Shown in pieces: positions 7,019 through 14,936 of a DNA stretch of 22,582 nt (its first letter is position 1; each line of letters opens with the position of its first letter). Origin of the DNA: a virus. The stretch lies in IMG/VR virus record IMGVR_UViG_3300033049_000177, positions 1 through 22,582 of that record; one strand, written 5' to 3'. The notes under the pieces were generated by a model. It worked only from the letters and a program-made list of their open reading frames with translations. It was not told the origin of the DNA and ran no database searches. Position numbers and translations under genes: made by a program.

Positions 7019-7975
7019 TTACGAAGTTTTACCACCACCGCCATAGCGACCCGCTAAAGCGCCTATAGCAGATGATCCACTCTTAATAACATCATTTAGC
7101 ATCTGATTGTTTATGTCAGTCTTTTGGATTAAGCCATTAGCATTTGCACCTGCAGCGTTATAAAGACCTGTTGCTTGTGCATTTGCAGAATTTACAAGCG
7201 CATCCGCATTAAAGCCTGCGGAAGAGGTTAAGCCAGCTGCATTAGCATTTGCAGAGCCAAGTAAGCCTTGTGAGATCAATTGAGAAAGCGTGGTTTGATT
7301 GCCAGCAATATTAGAAGCATTGTTATACGTCATATTGCTCATATTGTTTGCTGCACTTTGACCTATTCCTGTGGTTGTTGCTAAACGATTAAATGCATTA
7401 GCCTGATCATTACCAAAGCGGTTGTAAGCGTTTTGATATTCTTGACTTGCGAGATCACTGTTGTAACCATTTAGTGCTTTGAGTGTTGCACCGCTGAGCA
7501 ATCCACCGCTTGCGGCTGCACTGGATTGGATTCCGTCCATACCTTGTTGCTTTCGAAATGCGTAACCCGGATCAGCATTAAAATCTGACATGTTAAATCC
7601 ACGTGTCAAACTGCCATCAGCTAAACCTTTTGAAAGTAAACCACTCGCTTGTGAACCTAAATTTGCATAAGGTTGTTGATATCCTAATGCAGAATTTAAA
7701 CCATTGGTTAAGGTCGCATTAGCTTTGTCATATCCTTCAGTGAGGTTGCTATTTGAATCAAGATAGCCTTGACTTAATAACCCTGAACCTTTTAATGCTG
7801 CATCTGATTGTAATTTACCTGCGTTTGTATAAGCCTCACTTTGAAGACCTGCAGCTTGATTTGCTGCTTGAGCTCGTTGTGCTGCGGCTTGTTTTGCAGC
7901 CTTTTTTGCTTTACTACTTCCATAAAGACTACTCCCGATTGATACTGCTGCGGTACCTGCTGCTACCCATGACAT
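7019..7975 (-). CDS. DNA ejection protein, gp7-like
   Basis: A 318-aa protein starting with a hydrophobic Gly/Ala/Ser segment (residues 3-22, VAAGTAAVSIGSSLYGSS) and a basic Ala-rich helix (KAKKAAKQAAAQRAQAA). A long low-complexity region rich in Asn, Ala, Gly and Ser with degenerate repeats follows (SANANAAGL, NSANAQATGLYNAAGANANGL). A conserved-looking core GYAFRKQQGMDGIQ near residue 135 is typical of gp7/p32-type DNA transfer proteins. The start ATG lies inside the end of the cupin-like gene (13-base overlap) with AGGAG eight bases upstream, so the two are probably translationally coupled. Function is taken from family and position. Confidence 0.75.
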   Translation of the reverse strand: MSWVAAGTAAVSIGSSLYGSSKAKKAAKQAAAQRAQAANQAAGLQSEAYTNAGKLQSDAALKGSGLLSQGYLDSNSNLTEGYDKANATLTNGLNSALGYQQPYANLGSQASGLLSKGLADGSLTRGFNMSDFNADPGYAFRKQQGMDGIQSSAAASGGLLSGATLKALNGYNSDLASQEYQNAYNRFGNDQANAFNRLATTTGIGQSAANNMSNMTYNNASNIAGNQTTLSQLISQGLLGSANANAAGLTSSAGFNADALVNSANAQATGLYNAAGANANGLIQKTDINNQMLNDVIKSGSSAIGALAGRYGGGGKTS

Positions 7976-8448
7976 GTGATTTTCTCCTGATTTAAACTTA
8001 GAATAAATGCTTCAACTTCACTCTCAGGAACAATCACATCGGATTCAATCAATGCAAGATCCTGCGTATCTGATGGGTTTGGATGCACAGTGGTCCATAC
8101 CGTATCCTCATGAACAATCAAAGCTCGTTTCGCTCCGGGTTCACTGATAAAGGTTAATGGTGCTTCGTATTCATGAAGCCCTTCAGAAGTTGCAACTGTT
8201 ACTTTGCCCTTTGAGATAATGTTCACATGTGCATGACGATGCACCTTTCCAATGACAACCGAACCTGCAGGTAAAAAACATTCACGCGCATAATTACCAG
8301 GTGCAAAATGATGTTCAACAGGTATGTCTAATTGCTCAAGATCAAGCAAACTTTTCTGTAAATCGAAAACTTTTTTAAAATAATCTAATGGTTCTTTTTC
8401 TATTGAAGTGGCTTCATTAGAGCCAGTTAAAGAACTGAGTAAGTCCAT
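7963..8448 (-). CDS. Cupin-like putative metal-binding protein
   Basis: A 161-aa protein whose central part (about residues 62-115) reads as a small beta-barrel of cupin type. VHRHAHVN gives an H-x-H motif followed by a glycine turn (SKGKVTV), with further His later (HEDT, VHPNP). Genes like this are common next to phage tail fibre genes, but I know of no settled role for them. They could be small virion proteins or modify a sugar or host factor. It sits between the fibre and the ejection genes; start AGGAG-TCAATC-ATG is well supported and overlaps no other gene on its 5' side (9-base gap). Metal binding is inferred from the His motif. Confidence 0.7.
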   Translation of the reverse strand: MDLLSSLTGSNEATSIEKEPLDYFKKVFDLQKSLLDLEQLDIPVEHHFAPGNYARECFLPAGSVVIGKVHRHAHVNIISKGKVTVATSEGLHEYEAPLTFISEPGAKRALIVHEDTVWTTVHPNPSDTQDLALIESDVIVPESEVEAFILSLNQEKITCHG

Positions 8449-8457
8449 GATTGACTC

Positions 8458-9411
8458 CTATGCTTTTATTAATACACCGAGACAAATAACATTTCCCATT
8501 CCACCTATAGCCCAAGCTCCGACTTGACCAACATTGTCATCACTAAAATAATATCGGAGTGCTTGAAATGTTGAACTAGCTTGTGTTTGATCTAAAATTT
8601 GCCCATCGCTGTAAGCGACTAAAGCATTTTCAATTGTGAAATTTGATCTTAGATAAATGTTCCAATACACCGTGAAATTAGCTGAGTTACCCCAACTGTA
8701 GGCTGTAACTTTGAAATCATCATTGAATAACAATAAATTAGTTGATCCAGTAAGTTTACTCAGACAAGTAAAAGCACCACGGGCATATAACATGCCATTA
8801 ATCTTTGCGAATTCTAGATCGACTCGCTTAGTACCAATAACTGCATAAGGTTGAAGCTGCTCATGCAGAGTTCCGACTTGATTTGCTTTATGCCACACGA
8901 TTTCTGATGAGGATCCACCACCAGATGCAATCTGTGCTTGTAGTTTCTGTAGGGCTTCAATCACATTATCAGTCGGTAATATCTCTGCATTTGTGCCTGC
9001 AACCAAACCTTCAAGAATCGTTGCTAAAACTCGTTGGTTTTTAAAATATAGGTTTTGGCTACCTTCAGGCACTTCATCTGTATTTGCACCTGCGTTTGCT
9101 TGACTAATTACCCACTTATTGTCTGAACTATCCCAAATAGCGACCATTCGATCGAAACCTGTACCTGAGTCAATATGAGCATAATCCCCATCGTTGGCAG
9201 TTGGTAAAGCCGCAGTCAAAGCTGCATAACTATTAAAGACACCTTTAAAGTGTTGGATGTACTCAGAACGATCTAATTTGTCTGTGATACCTAGAACATT
9301 TTGAGCATCCAATAATGTTGAAGATCCAGTACCACCATGCTCGATGGGAACAACATCATTAGGCTCAAATTCTCCCAAACCATCTGGCCTATGTTTTAAG
9401 GGAATTGTCAT
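8458..9411 (-). CDS. Tail fibre protein
   Basis: Predicted tail fibre, 317 aa. The N-terminal part carries two well-known fibre signatures: VVPIEHGGTGSSTLLDAQNVLGI (the GGTG-A-x-x-A-x-x-NLG type) and VPEGSQNLYFKNQRVLATIL (the EG-x-x-NLYF-T-x-x-R type). Residues about 60-110 form a domain typical of phage fibres (AALTAALPTANDGDYAHI). After a glycine/serine hinge (ASGGGSSSE, about residue 168) comes a beta-rich C-terminal domain of about 140 residues, with no close match that I recognise; it is the likely receptor-binding part. The start overlaps the previous stop in ATGA, indicating coupled translation with the coiled-coil protein. Confidence 0.8.
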   Translation of the reverse strand: MTIPLKHRPDGLGEFEPNDVVPIEHGGTGSSTLLDAQNVLGITDKLDRSEYIQHFKGVFNSYAALTAALPTANDGDYAHIDSGTGFDRMVAIWDSSDNKWVISQANAGANTDEVPEGSQNLYFKNQRVLATILEGLVAGTNAEILPTDNVIEALQKLQAQIASGGGSSSEIVWHKANQVGTLHEQLQPYAVIGTKRVDLEFAKINGMLYARGAFTCLSKLTGSTNLLLFNDDFKVTAYSWGNSANFTVYWNIYLRSNFTIENALVAYSDGQILDQTQASSTFQALRYYFSDDNVGQVGAWAIGGMGNVICLGVLIKA

Positions 9412-10040
9412 ACTGTCACCATTTGAATATTTTGCTGAGTACCATCAGATAAGAAAAATGGAAGTTGAAAATCACTTGTTAGTGGAATGCTCTGTCTTGC
9501 CCCATCAGTCAAAAAAAATGGCAATGATAATTTCACTGCCACGATTTCAGCCCACTCTAAATCCTTTCGTCCGTAAGTTTTTCCATCTACTGGCGCCTCA
9601 ACAAAACTGGATCTAGCTAAGTTGTTGATTTGATCTTGAAGATCCGTAAACTTACCTTTTGATTCCTTTTGAATATCATCAAAAGTTTTTTTTAAATTAT
9701 CTAAAGCGAGTTGTAATTGCTGTAAGTCATATTCGGTCTGTTCTACTCGCTTATTGACTGCTGTAATATCTTGAGTTGTTGCAAAATTACCAGCTGAATT
9801 AGTAATCAACTTATGCAATGCATCAATTTGCTTTTGTTGCATTTCATTTCTTGATTCTGATTGTTGAGCAAGTCCGAGTGCTTGATCTGCAACTTTTTTA
9901 ATCTGTGCAATTAATTCCGTATTATTCTCATTGGAATTTGAATAAACAGAATACAATTGCTCAAAAAAAATAAGCCAGATTGTAGTTATCTGGCCGTTTC
10001 TATCAACGAGTGAATCTCTTGAGGGTATGCCTTGGCTCAT
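9408..10040 (-). CDS. Coiled-coil tail needle- or fibre-like protein
   Basis: A 210-aa protein. Residues 1-32 look like a head- or tail-binding peptide (SRDSLVDRNGQITTIWLIFFEQLY). Residues about 35-145 are a long heptad-like coiled coil with few prolines. Then comes a small fibre-type motif PVDGKTYGRKDLEWAEI and two tandem copies of LPFFL-[TS]-DG-x-x-Q-x-I. Position right after the gp10 genes and length near 233 aa match the P22 tail needle gp26, which also has an N-terminal plug-binding part and a trimeric coiled coil. The fibre motif argues for a fibre adaptor instead; both remain open. It is ATGA-coupled to the 66-aa gp10 fragment upstream. Confidence 0.65.
   Translation of the reverse strand: MSQGIPSRDSLVDRNGQITTIWLIFFEQLYSVYSNSNENNTELIAQIKKVADQALGLAQQSESRNEMQQKQIDALHKLITNSAGNFATTQDITAVNKRVEQTEYDLQQLQLALDNLKKTFDDIQKESKGKFTDLQDQINNLARSSFVEAPVDGKTYGRKDLEWAEIVAVKLSLPFFLTDGARQSIPLTSDFQLPFFLSDGTQQNIQMVTV
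9411..9530 (-). repeat. Two tandem coding repeats LPFFL-[TS]-DG
   Basis: The last 40 codons of the coiled-coil protein contain KLSLPFFLTDGARQSIPL and then FQLPFFLSDGTQQNIQM. The copies agree at most key positions and would form two similar beta units at the tip of the coiled coil. Confidence 0.85.
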
Positions 10041-10237
10041 TCCAAAATCCCCTCAATTATTACAATCTTGATTGGTTCTGAACAACGGAGTCGAAAGACT
10101 CGATCTCGACCAGATCCAAGCCGACGTGCAATCACACGTTTACGGTACTCACCTTTTTTACCCAAAGGGATCAAGCGAGTATCAGACCAAGTATGACCGT
10201 TATCGTCTGACCAATTTAGTTGTAAAAGTGGTTCCAT
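10037..10237 (-). CDS. Detached C-terminal piece of gp10-like hub protein
   Basis: A 66-aa ORF that reads as the C-terminal end of gp10-like packaged-DNA stabilisation proteins: NWSDDNGHTWSDTR, then a GKKGEYRKRVIARRLG and DRVFRLRCSEPIKIVIIEG pattern (beta strands). In relatives I know, this stretch is fused to the propeller part. Here it is separate: it lies in the same frame as the long gene upstream but behind a TAG stop and three codons. It has its own perfect site, AGGAG-CGTTAC-ATG. Propeller part (about 400 aa) plus this piece (66 aa) gives about 466 aa, near the 472 aa of P22 gp10. It may rejoin the long protein non-covalently in the virion; that is inference. Confidence 0.75.
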   Translation of the reverse strand: MEPLLQLNWSDDNGHTWSDTRLIPLGKKGEYRKRVIARRLGSGRDRVFRLRCSEPIKIVIIEGILE

Positions 10238-10246
10238 GTAACGCTC

Positions 10247-13200
10247 CTATAGATATTCTATGTCGAGATCATTAGCATCATCTGTAAGTATTTTGCCGCC
10301 ATTGTGGACTATAATTTTGCCCAATTTGCCACCTTGACAAAGCTTACCAGCCAAACCACCCATAGCTTGATCATTCCTTAAGTCCTCCCATTTACGTTTA
10401 AACTCCCTCTGGTATAGTCCGCTATTTTCAATAACATTGTTAATAACAAAAGGAAGGCCATCACTATCATCTGGTGGAGATTTTACAGATCGTTTAGCAA
10501 AGCCTCCAGGTAACCCCGAATTGAACTTTGCCATTTCCTCATTATTAAAATCAAATGCATACTTAGGGTCTAGCATTTTGCTTTTTAAAAAATCAGTAAA
10601 CGCATATTCATTTGAAATTGTTGATAATGCATAAGGGAAATCATCATTGGGCGCATTGTAATTACCCACTATTCCGTTAGGTAAGCCACCAGTACCACCA
10701 AATAAGTTAAACTCGCCTGTGATTTTATATAACTGCCAATCAGTCCATTCTGTCCATTCTTCTGAGTTCTCAAAAGTATGTCTTTCTCTAAACTCAACCT
10801 TTAATTTACCTGTTGGGAATGAAGCGCCACCACCACCACCTGCAATCACTTCGCCAGTAGACATGACAGTTAGATTCACTGTGACATCATTATCAAAGTT
10901 ACTAATTGGAGCAAAACCATTTTGTCCATTTAAGCTATAGTTACCAGTCAGGCGATCAACAATGTTTCCACCTGCCCCACCCAACCCGTAAATCGCTGAT
11001 TCAATTATTAAATTCAAAGTAACATTGCTACCCCAAACATCATCAAACCATTGATTATTCCATTCAATCTCAGCACCCCATCTATTCTCATAGCCTGATC
11101 CTTCTTGGCCTTTTATGAGTTTTCTTGGGAATTTGCCAATAAAAATGCTTGAGGCTTTTACATGTTCAAACCCGCTATAAGCTGGATCGACATTACATAA
11201 TGCCTTGCACATTTTTTTAGGTTGCTGCTCTGTAAAATAAGCCTCAATATTTACATTAGGTTTTAAATCTGACTTGATGTTGTATTCAACGACGAGGTCG
11301 CTTTGTAAATACACAGGATATTTACGACTAAATTCATACCTTAAATTAATTGCGTAAGATGGCCTGTCTTTAACATCAACAACAAGTTTTCGAGGTGCAA
11401 GAACAATACATAAATTCCGCTCTAAATAATTTGCTGAGTCATTTAGAGCTGTTTTTGTACTCTGGCAACCAAGTGGTGTGAAATATCTAAATCTTAATTT
11501 GATCTCTTTTTCTGTCATATTCTCAAATACATAGGTATTGATATTTTCAAGAATTGGATCTTCATAAAATTCTTTAGACATTGCTCGAATGCCGTGCCAT
11601 CTCTCTAAATCTTTAGAGTAGTAAAAAGGATCATTCGCGTTAGTTACAAAAAGCTGATCGTTGATATAAATCTGCATCATCGCTTGAGCTTTACTAAAGT
11701 CACTCACACTATAATACTGATATGCAAAGAAGTTATTGCTTTCACTCGGATTGTAAATTAAATCCTCAGTAAATTGTTTACCAAGTTGGATAGTCACCCC
11801 ATCATCACTTTCAACAAATGAAGTGTTAACATTTTCATCAGGTGATGTAATAGTGCCTTTAACATAGCCATTTTTTTTGAATGAAATCTTTGTGGATGCA
11901 ATCTTTTCATTGCGTAAATATATGGCAGGAATGTTGTTATTCACCATTCCAACAAAAAGCAAATCTACATTATGTCCAAATAAAACACTTTTTAAGCGGG
12001 TTAAATAATCCCATTGAGTGTCCCAATCTTTTGCGGTTGCAACTAGAACATCATCAATATATAAATCTTGATTTGTCACATTGTTTAATACAAACCAATC
12101 TGGACCATCAAAGCCCGGCTCAGGATCCACTTCTTTGTTTTTTGCTAAACACGCTCCAAAATGTGTGCCTGAGAAATTATTTACAACAGTTGAGTTATCC
12201 CACGCAAAAATAAATAATTCTGGATTTTTTGACAGAAATTCAATTTTAGCAGTCGAATCTTTATTCAGATTTATAAATTGAAATGCATTAAGCCAATCAT
12301 ACCCTTCTGGTAAAAAAACGCGTGGATAAAATGAAGGCTCTAGCTGTATATGCTCTGGTATAGGTCGATCAAATGGATATACTTCACCATCAATTCTTAA
12401 CTCAAAATAATCCATTGGATTATTTATATTTGATAAAGCTCTAGCAGCGATTGAAGGAACCTCAGATTGCTTAGCTGCCATAGCAACTCGAACGCTATTT
12501 GATTCATCATTACACATAATAATCAAGGGCGGTTCAGGATCAATCCTCTGCACATTCTCTAAATTAAACCCAGTTTCGCACACAATTTCTAATTTACTAA
12601 AACGAGTCAATTTTTTATCAGTAATTACCGCTTGAGCTGTTCTTTCTCTTAAAATCAATTCGCCATCGTCGGTAAAGGTATTGTTATCGAGTTGGTATAA
12701 TTTACCGTTTCGATAGTCCCCGACAATATGGGTATTGTTGAAATAAGCATGATGCTGAGAACGATGACGCTCATGTAAGCCCTGCGCATTGGTAAAAGAG
12801 CGTTGATGCCAAAGACCTGTTGAAACATCAAAGCAATACGTCACATTAGCCGATGGGAACGAAATCACATAAAAAACATGCCCCTCGATCTGATAAGCAT
12901 AAGCCGAAGCGTCAGAAGTTTTGATAAATGAGGAAATTTCTTCTTCAAGTGCATGAGTCGAGATTCGATCAGGAATACCACCACTGCTCATGACAATTTG
13001 ATTGCCGCCAAACTCGCTGACACCCAGCCAAATCACACCAGTAGCTAGGGAAACAATACTATCAGGAGCAAGACAACCAAAAGCCATTGCACCACCTGAC
13101 AAGCGAGAAAACGGTGAATTACTCGAACCCGTGCCGTAATAGCGCTCTACACTTTGCGCACCAAATAACCATAATTCACGGTTAAATGTCACAATTGCAG

Positions 13201-13750
13201 TAATGTTGTCGGGTGTAGATTCTGCGGTTGCATAAGACAATGCATTTACTTTAGTGCTATACAAATCAGACCAATAGAATTGACCTGTATTTGCTTTATT
13301 CACCACAAAACGACCATCTAAGAATAAGACATGAGTTGAGCGTGGAATAGTTGAACCTGATAAACGTGTTAAGGTTAATTTCTTTAGATCAAGCGCATAG
13401 GTATATGTACCATTCACAATAAGTGCAACTTGACCATTATCCGCAATTCGCACTGTACCAAGAGCGCTGATTAAACCAATCTCAGTGAGTTCAAATTTAT
13501 TCGCTTTACTGTGGTATAGCTTTTTACCTATTACCGCGAGTAAAGCGCCATTAGATAAAACATATAAGCAACGAGTGGCCGCAACTTCACCAATAAATAA
13601 TTTTTTTAAGCCTGGTGTAGGCATCAATGCTGCAACACGGGAACCGTTTGGATACTCAATAGTTTGCGGATACCAGTTAATACAATTTTGGCAACTAATG
13701 CTTTGAGATTGCATTTTGTAGGCTGGACCAACCAAAGGCAATTTAATCAT
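10247..13750 (-). CDS. gp10-like tail hub protein with a ~767-aa extension
   Basis: A 1167-aa protein. Residues 1 to about 400 resemble the packaged-DNA stabilisation hub gp10 of P22-type phages. There is an early CQNCINWYPQ segment, then repeated propeller-like strands with GRFVV, REL-WLFGAQSVERYY, GVIWLG and WHQRSF. From about residue 400 (after GFNLENVQR) the sequence no longer fits that family. About 600 residues of beta-rich sequence of unknown type follow, then glycine-rich stretches (YGLGGAGGN, IAGGGGGAS, FGGTGG, MGGLAGKLCQGGKLG). These resemble the glycine-rich tips of J-type tail proteins of siphophages. P22 gp10 is 472 aa, so this is 2.5 times the usual length. I prefer ATG 13750 (TTGGGGGCATT-ATG, overlapping the gp4 stop) to the upstream GTG at 13771. 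Confidence 0.82.
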   Translation of the reverse strand: MIKLPLVGPAYKMQSQSISCQNCINWYPQTIEYPNGSRVAALMPTPGLKKLFIGEVAATRCLYVLSNGALLAVIGKKLYHSKANKFELTEIGLISALGTVRIADNGQVALIVNGTYTYALDLKKLTLTRLSGSTIPRSTHVLFLDGRFVVNKANTGQFYWSDLYSTKVNALSYATAESTPDNITAIVTFNRELWLFGAQSVERYYGTGSSNSPFSRLSGGAMAFGCLAPDSIVSLATGVIWLGVSEFGGNQIVMSSGGIPDRISTHALEEEISSFIKTSDASAYAYQIEGHVFYVISFPSANVTYCFDVSTGLWHQRSFTNAQGLHERHRSQHHAYFNNTHIVGDYRNGKLYQLDNNTFTDDGELILRERTAQAVITDKKLTRFSKLEIVCETGFNLENVQRIDPEPPLIIMCNDESNSVRVAMAAKQSEVPSIAARALSNINNPMDYFELRIDGEVYPFDRPIPEHIQLEPSFYPRVFLPEGYDWLNAFQFINLNKDSTAKIEFLSKNPELFIFAWDNSTVVNNFSGTHFGACLAKNKEVDPEPGFDGPDWFVLNNVTNQDLYIDDVLVATAKDWDTQWDYLTRLKSVLFGHNVDLLFVGMVNNNIPAIYLRNEKIASTKISFKKNGYVKGTITSPDENVNTSFVESDDGVTIQLGKQFTEDLIYNPSESNNFFAYQYYSVSDFSKAQAMMQIYINDQLFVTNANDPFYYSKDLERWHGIRAMSKEFYEDPILENINTYVFENMTEKEIKLRFRYFTPLGCQSTKTALNDSANYLERNLCIVLAPRKLVVDVKDRPSYAINLRYEFSRKYPVYLQSDLVVEYNIKSDLKPNVNIEAYFTEQQPKKMCKALCNVDPAYSGFEHVKASSIFIGKFPRKLIKGQEGSGYENRWGAEIEWNNQWFDDVWGSNVTLNLIIESAIYGLGGAGGNIVDRLTGNYSLNGQNGFAPISNFDNDVTVNLTVMSTGEVIAGGGGGASFPTGKLKVEFRERHTFENSEEWTEWTDWQLYKITGEFNLFGGTGGLPNGIVGNYNAPNDDFPYALSTISNEYAFTDFLKSKMLDPKYAFDFNNEEMAKFNSGLPGGFAKRSVKSPPDDSDGLPFVINNVIENSGLYQREFKRKWEDLRNDQAMGGLAGKLCQGGKLGKIIVHNGGKILTDDANDLDIEYL

Positions 13751-14366
13751 AATGCCCCCAATATCTACCACGACTTATTCCCATCAATACTCGATCAGGT
13801 TTTACTGGTGTTGGTGTAGACTGTGCACGATGCATAATACGCATAGCTTGCTGATATTGCTGCTGAACATCAGGAGTAATCGGTAATTGATATTCTGGTG
13901 CAAGCTCAATTGCTAAAGCGTATTTAATTGCGCGGAAATACTCATCTGGTACAGTAAGATCATCAAGTGCTTTAAGTGGAAATTGAGGGCTAATCAAAGA
14001 TTGAATCGTTAATTTGCCTGTGAATTTTTGGGGAACAAGCAACTCATAGCCATTCAGCACCTTGGTATACTCAATGCAATTTTTAGGCTTGTTTTGAGTA
14101 ATATCACGATAGATTTTGATTTCTTCGTCATTGAGTTTGGCATTATCTGAAATCAAATTTGCTTCGACTTGATATAACGAATTGCCGCTAAGATCGATCT
14201 CAATATCTTGAGTCGAAAACACATAATCTCGTGATGTAGACCATTGCCCTAAAAGCATATTCAATGATGATACTGCATCGCTCAACTCGGCATCTGTCAT
14301 ATTTTCGCCTGACGCAATGATGCCAATAGCACGTGCTGAGGCATGGACTAAATCACGAACTTTCAT
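13743..14366 (-). CDS. Tail adaptor protein, gp4-like
   Basis: Predicted head-tail adaptor (tail accessory factor) that binds below the portal and carries gp10, 207 aa. The N-terminal helix KVRDLVHASARAIGI and the MTDAELSDAVSSLNMLLGQW segment follow the pattern of P22 gp4-type proteins (L-x-x-AL-x-x-LG, then A-x-x-x-L-x-x-M-x-x-x-W). The C-terminus has YFRAIKYALAIELAPEYQLPI, again family-like (L-A-x-x-IAP-x-Y). P22 gp4 has 166 aa; this one has extra beta sequence in the middle. I chose ATG 14366, with AAGGAAAAG ahead of it, over a TTG at 14384. Its neighbours on the downstream side are the gp10-like genes. Confidence 0.8.
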   Translation of the reverse strand: MKVRDLVHASARAIGIIASGENMTDAELSDAVSSLNMLLGQWSTSRDYVFSTQDIEIDLSGNSLYQVEANLISDNAKLNDEEIKIYRDITQNKPKNCIEYTKVLNGYELLVPQKFTGKLTIQSLISPQFPLKALDDLTVPDEYFRAIKYALAIELAPEYQLPITPDVQQQYQQAMRIMHRAQSTPTPVKPDRVLMGISRGRYWGHYD

Positions 14367-14381
14367 TAGCTTTTCCTTAGG

Positions 14382-14407
14382 CAAAAAAAATCCACTCCGG
14401 AGAGTGG
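14382..14407 (-). terminator. Intrinsic terminator closing the moron cassette
   Basis: On the minus strand CCACTC-TCCG-GAGTGG (14407-14392) is followed by ATTTTTTTT. The hairpin is a 6-bp perfect stem with a 4-base loop, placed 24 bases past the stop of the small gene and just before the start of the gp4-like gene. Confidence 0.85.
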
Positions 14408-14431
14408 TTAAAAAAGATGTTCATTAAAATC

Positions 14432-14797
14432 TTATGCTTTAATTAATTCAAACGATGCTAATGTTGTTTTTAAAAGTGAACTTAATACAATATTCATTTT
14501 TAAAATTTCAGTAGCATCATCTATACCAGTTACTTTAAGTTTTTTAATCTTAAAGAAATCGATTAAAAATATTAAAATTTTAATCAATGTATTTTTTATA
14601 TCTTCAGGGTTATTTAAACAGTTTAAAAAAGTTCGATTATCAATCGTATCATCTTTTAAACTACCTAAATTAATAATAGCAAAGTCACTTGCATAATAAG
14701 TATCAAAATAAATCTTATCATGTATAATCAATGCTTTTAAAGTAATTAAATCGTTGCCGTCATTTGAGTTTAAATGTAACTCATTAATTTTTAACAT
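14432..14797 (-). CDS. Small hypothetical protein in a moron cassette
   Basis: A 121-aa protein that I do not recognise. It is rich in Ile, Leu, Asp, Asn and Lys, with a beta-like first half (MLKINELHLNSND; KALIIHDKIYFDTYYASDFAII) and a helical, partly hydrophobic second half (IKILIFLIDFFKIKKLKV, about residues 69-86). It has no signal peptide. I chose ATG 14797 because AAGGAGA lies ideally upstream; an ATG at 14815 covers that site. The codons are visibly more AT-rich than in the flanking head genes. It has its own promoter upstream and terminator downstream and splits the head genes from the tail genes, so it is probably expressed from the prophage independently of the late operon. Function unknown. 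Confidence 0.75.
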   Translation of the reverse strand: MLKINELHLNSNDGNDLITLKALIIHDKIYFDTYYASDFAIINLGSLKDDTIDNRTFLNCLNNPEDIKNTLIKILIFLIDFFKIKKLKVTGIDDATEILKMNIVLSSLLKTTLASFELIKA

Positions 14798-14855
14798 CTT
14801 ATTATCTCCTTCCATTTATTATTTTTATATAACATCTTTTTTATTTTAGGTCCGT

Positions 14856-14884
14856 ATTGTAACACAAAATTATAAATAAATCAA
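14856..14884 (-). promoter_or_regulatory. Sigma-70 promoter of the moron gene
   Basis: On the minus strand TTGATT (14884-14879) lies 17 bases ahead of TACAAT (14861-14856), and TGT directly before the -10 gives an extended -10 element. It sits about 60 bases upstream of the start codon of the small gene, in an AT-rich gap of 139 bases. Confidence 0.7.
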
Positions 14885-14936
14885 TCTAAGCCATCGACCT
14901 GTGAACTAAACAGATCGATTTTAATTCTAAATACTA

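Noticed and set aside
8458-9411. Tailspike depolymerase as the function of the 317-aa fibre.
   Set aside because: It is too short and lacks a beta-helix repeat pattern or pectate-lyase-type motif; the fibre signatures explain it better.
10238-10249. Amber readthrough joining the long protein to the 66-aa ORF, as both are in frame.
   Set aside because: No stimulating context is visible, and the ideal AGGAG-spaced ATG gives a simpler way to make the piece. Proteomics would settle it.
11881-12213. Plus-strand ORF of 110 aa opposite the gp10 extension.
   Set aside because: Antisense shadow with unlikely composition and no ribosome binding site; the minus-strand frame is open for over 3.5 kb.
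10247-12550. Intein as the explanation of the insert in the gp10-like gene.
   Set aside because: An intein needs an open frame into the C-terminal extein. Here a TAG stop and a new ribosome binding site separate the halves, and I see no conserved intein-like terminal block (Cys/Ser start with a His-Asn end).
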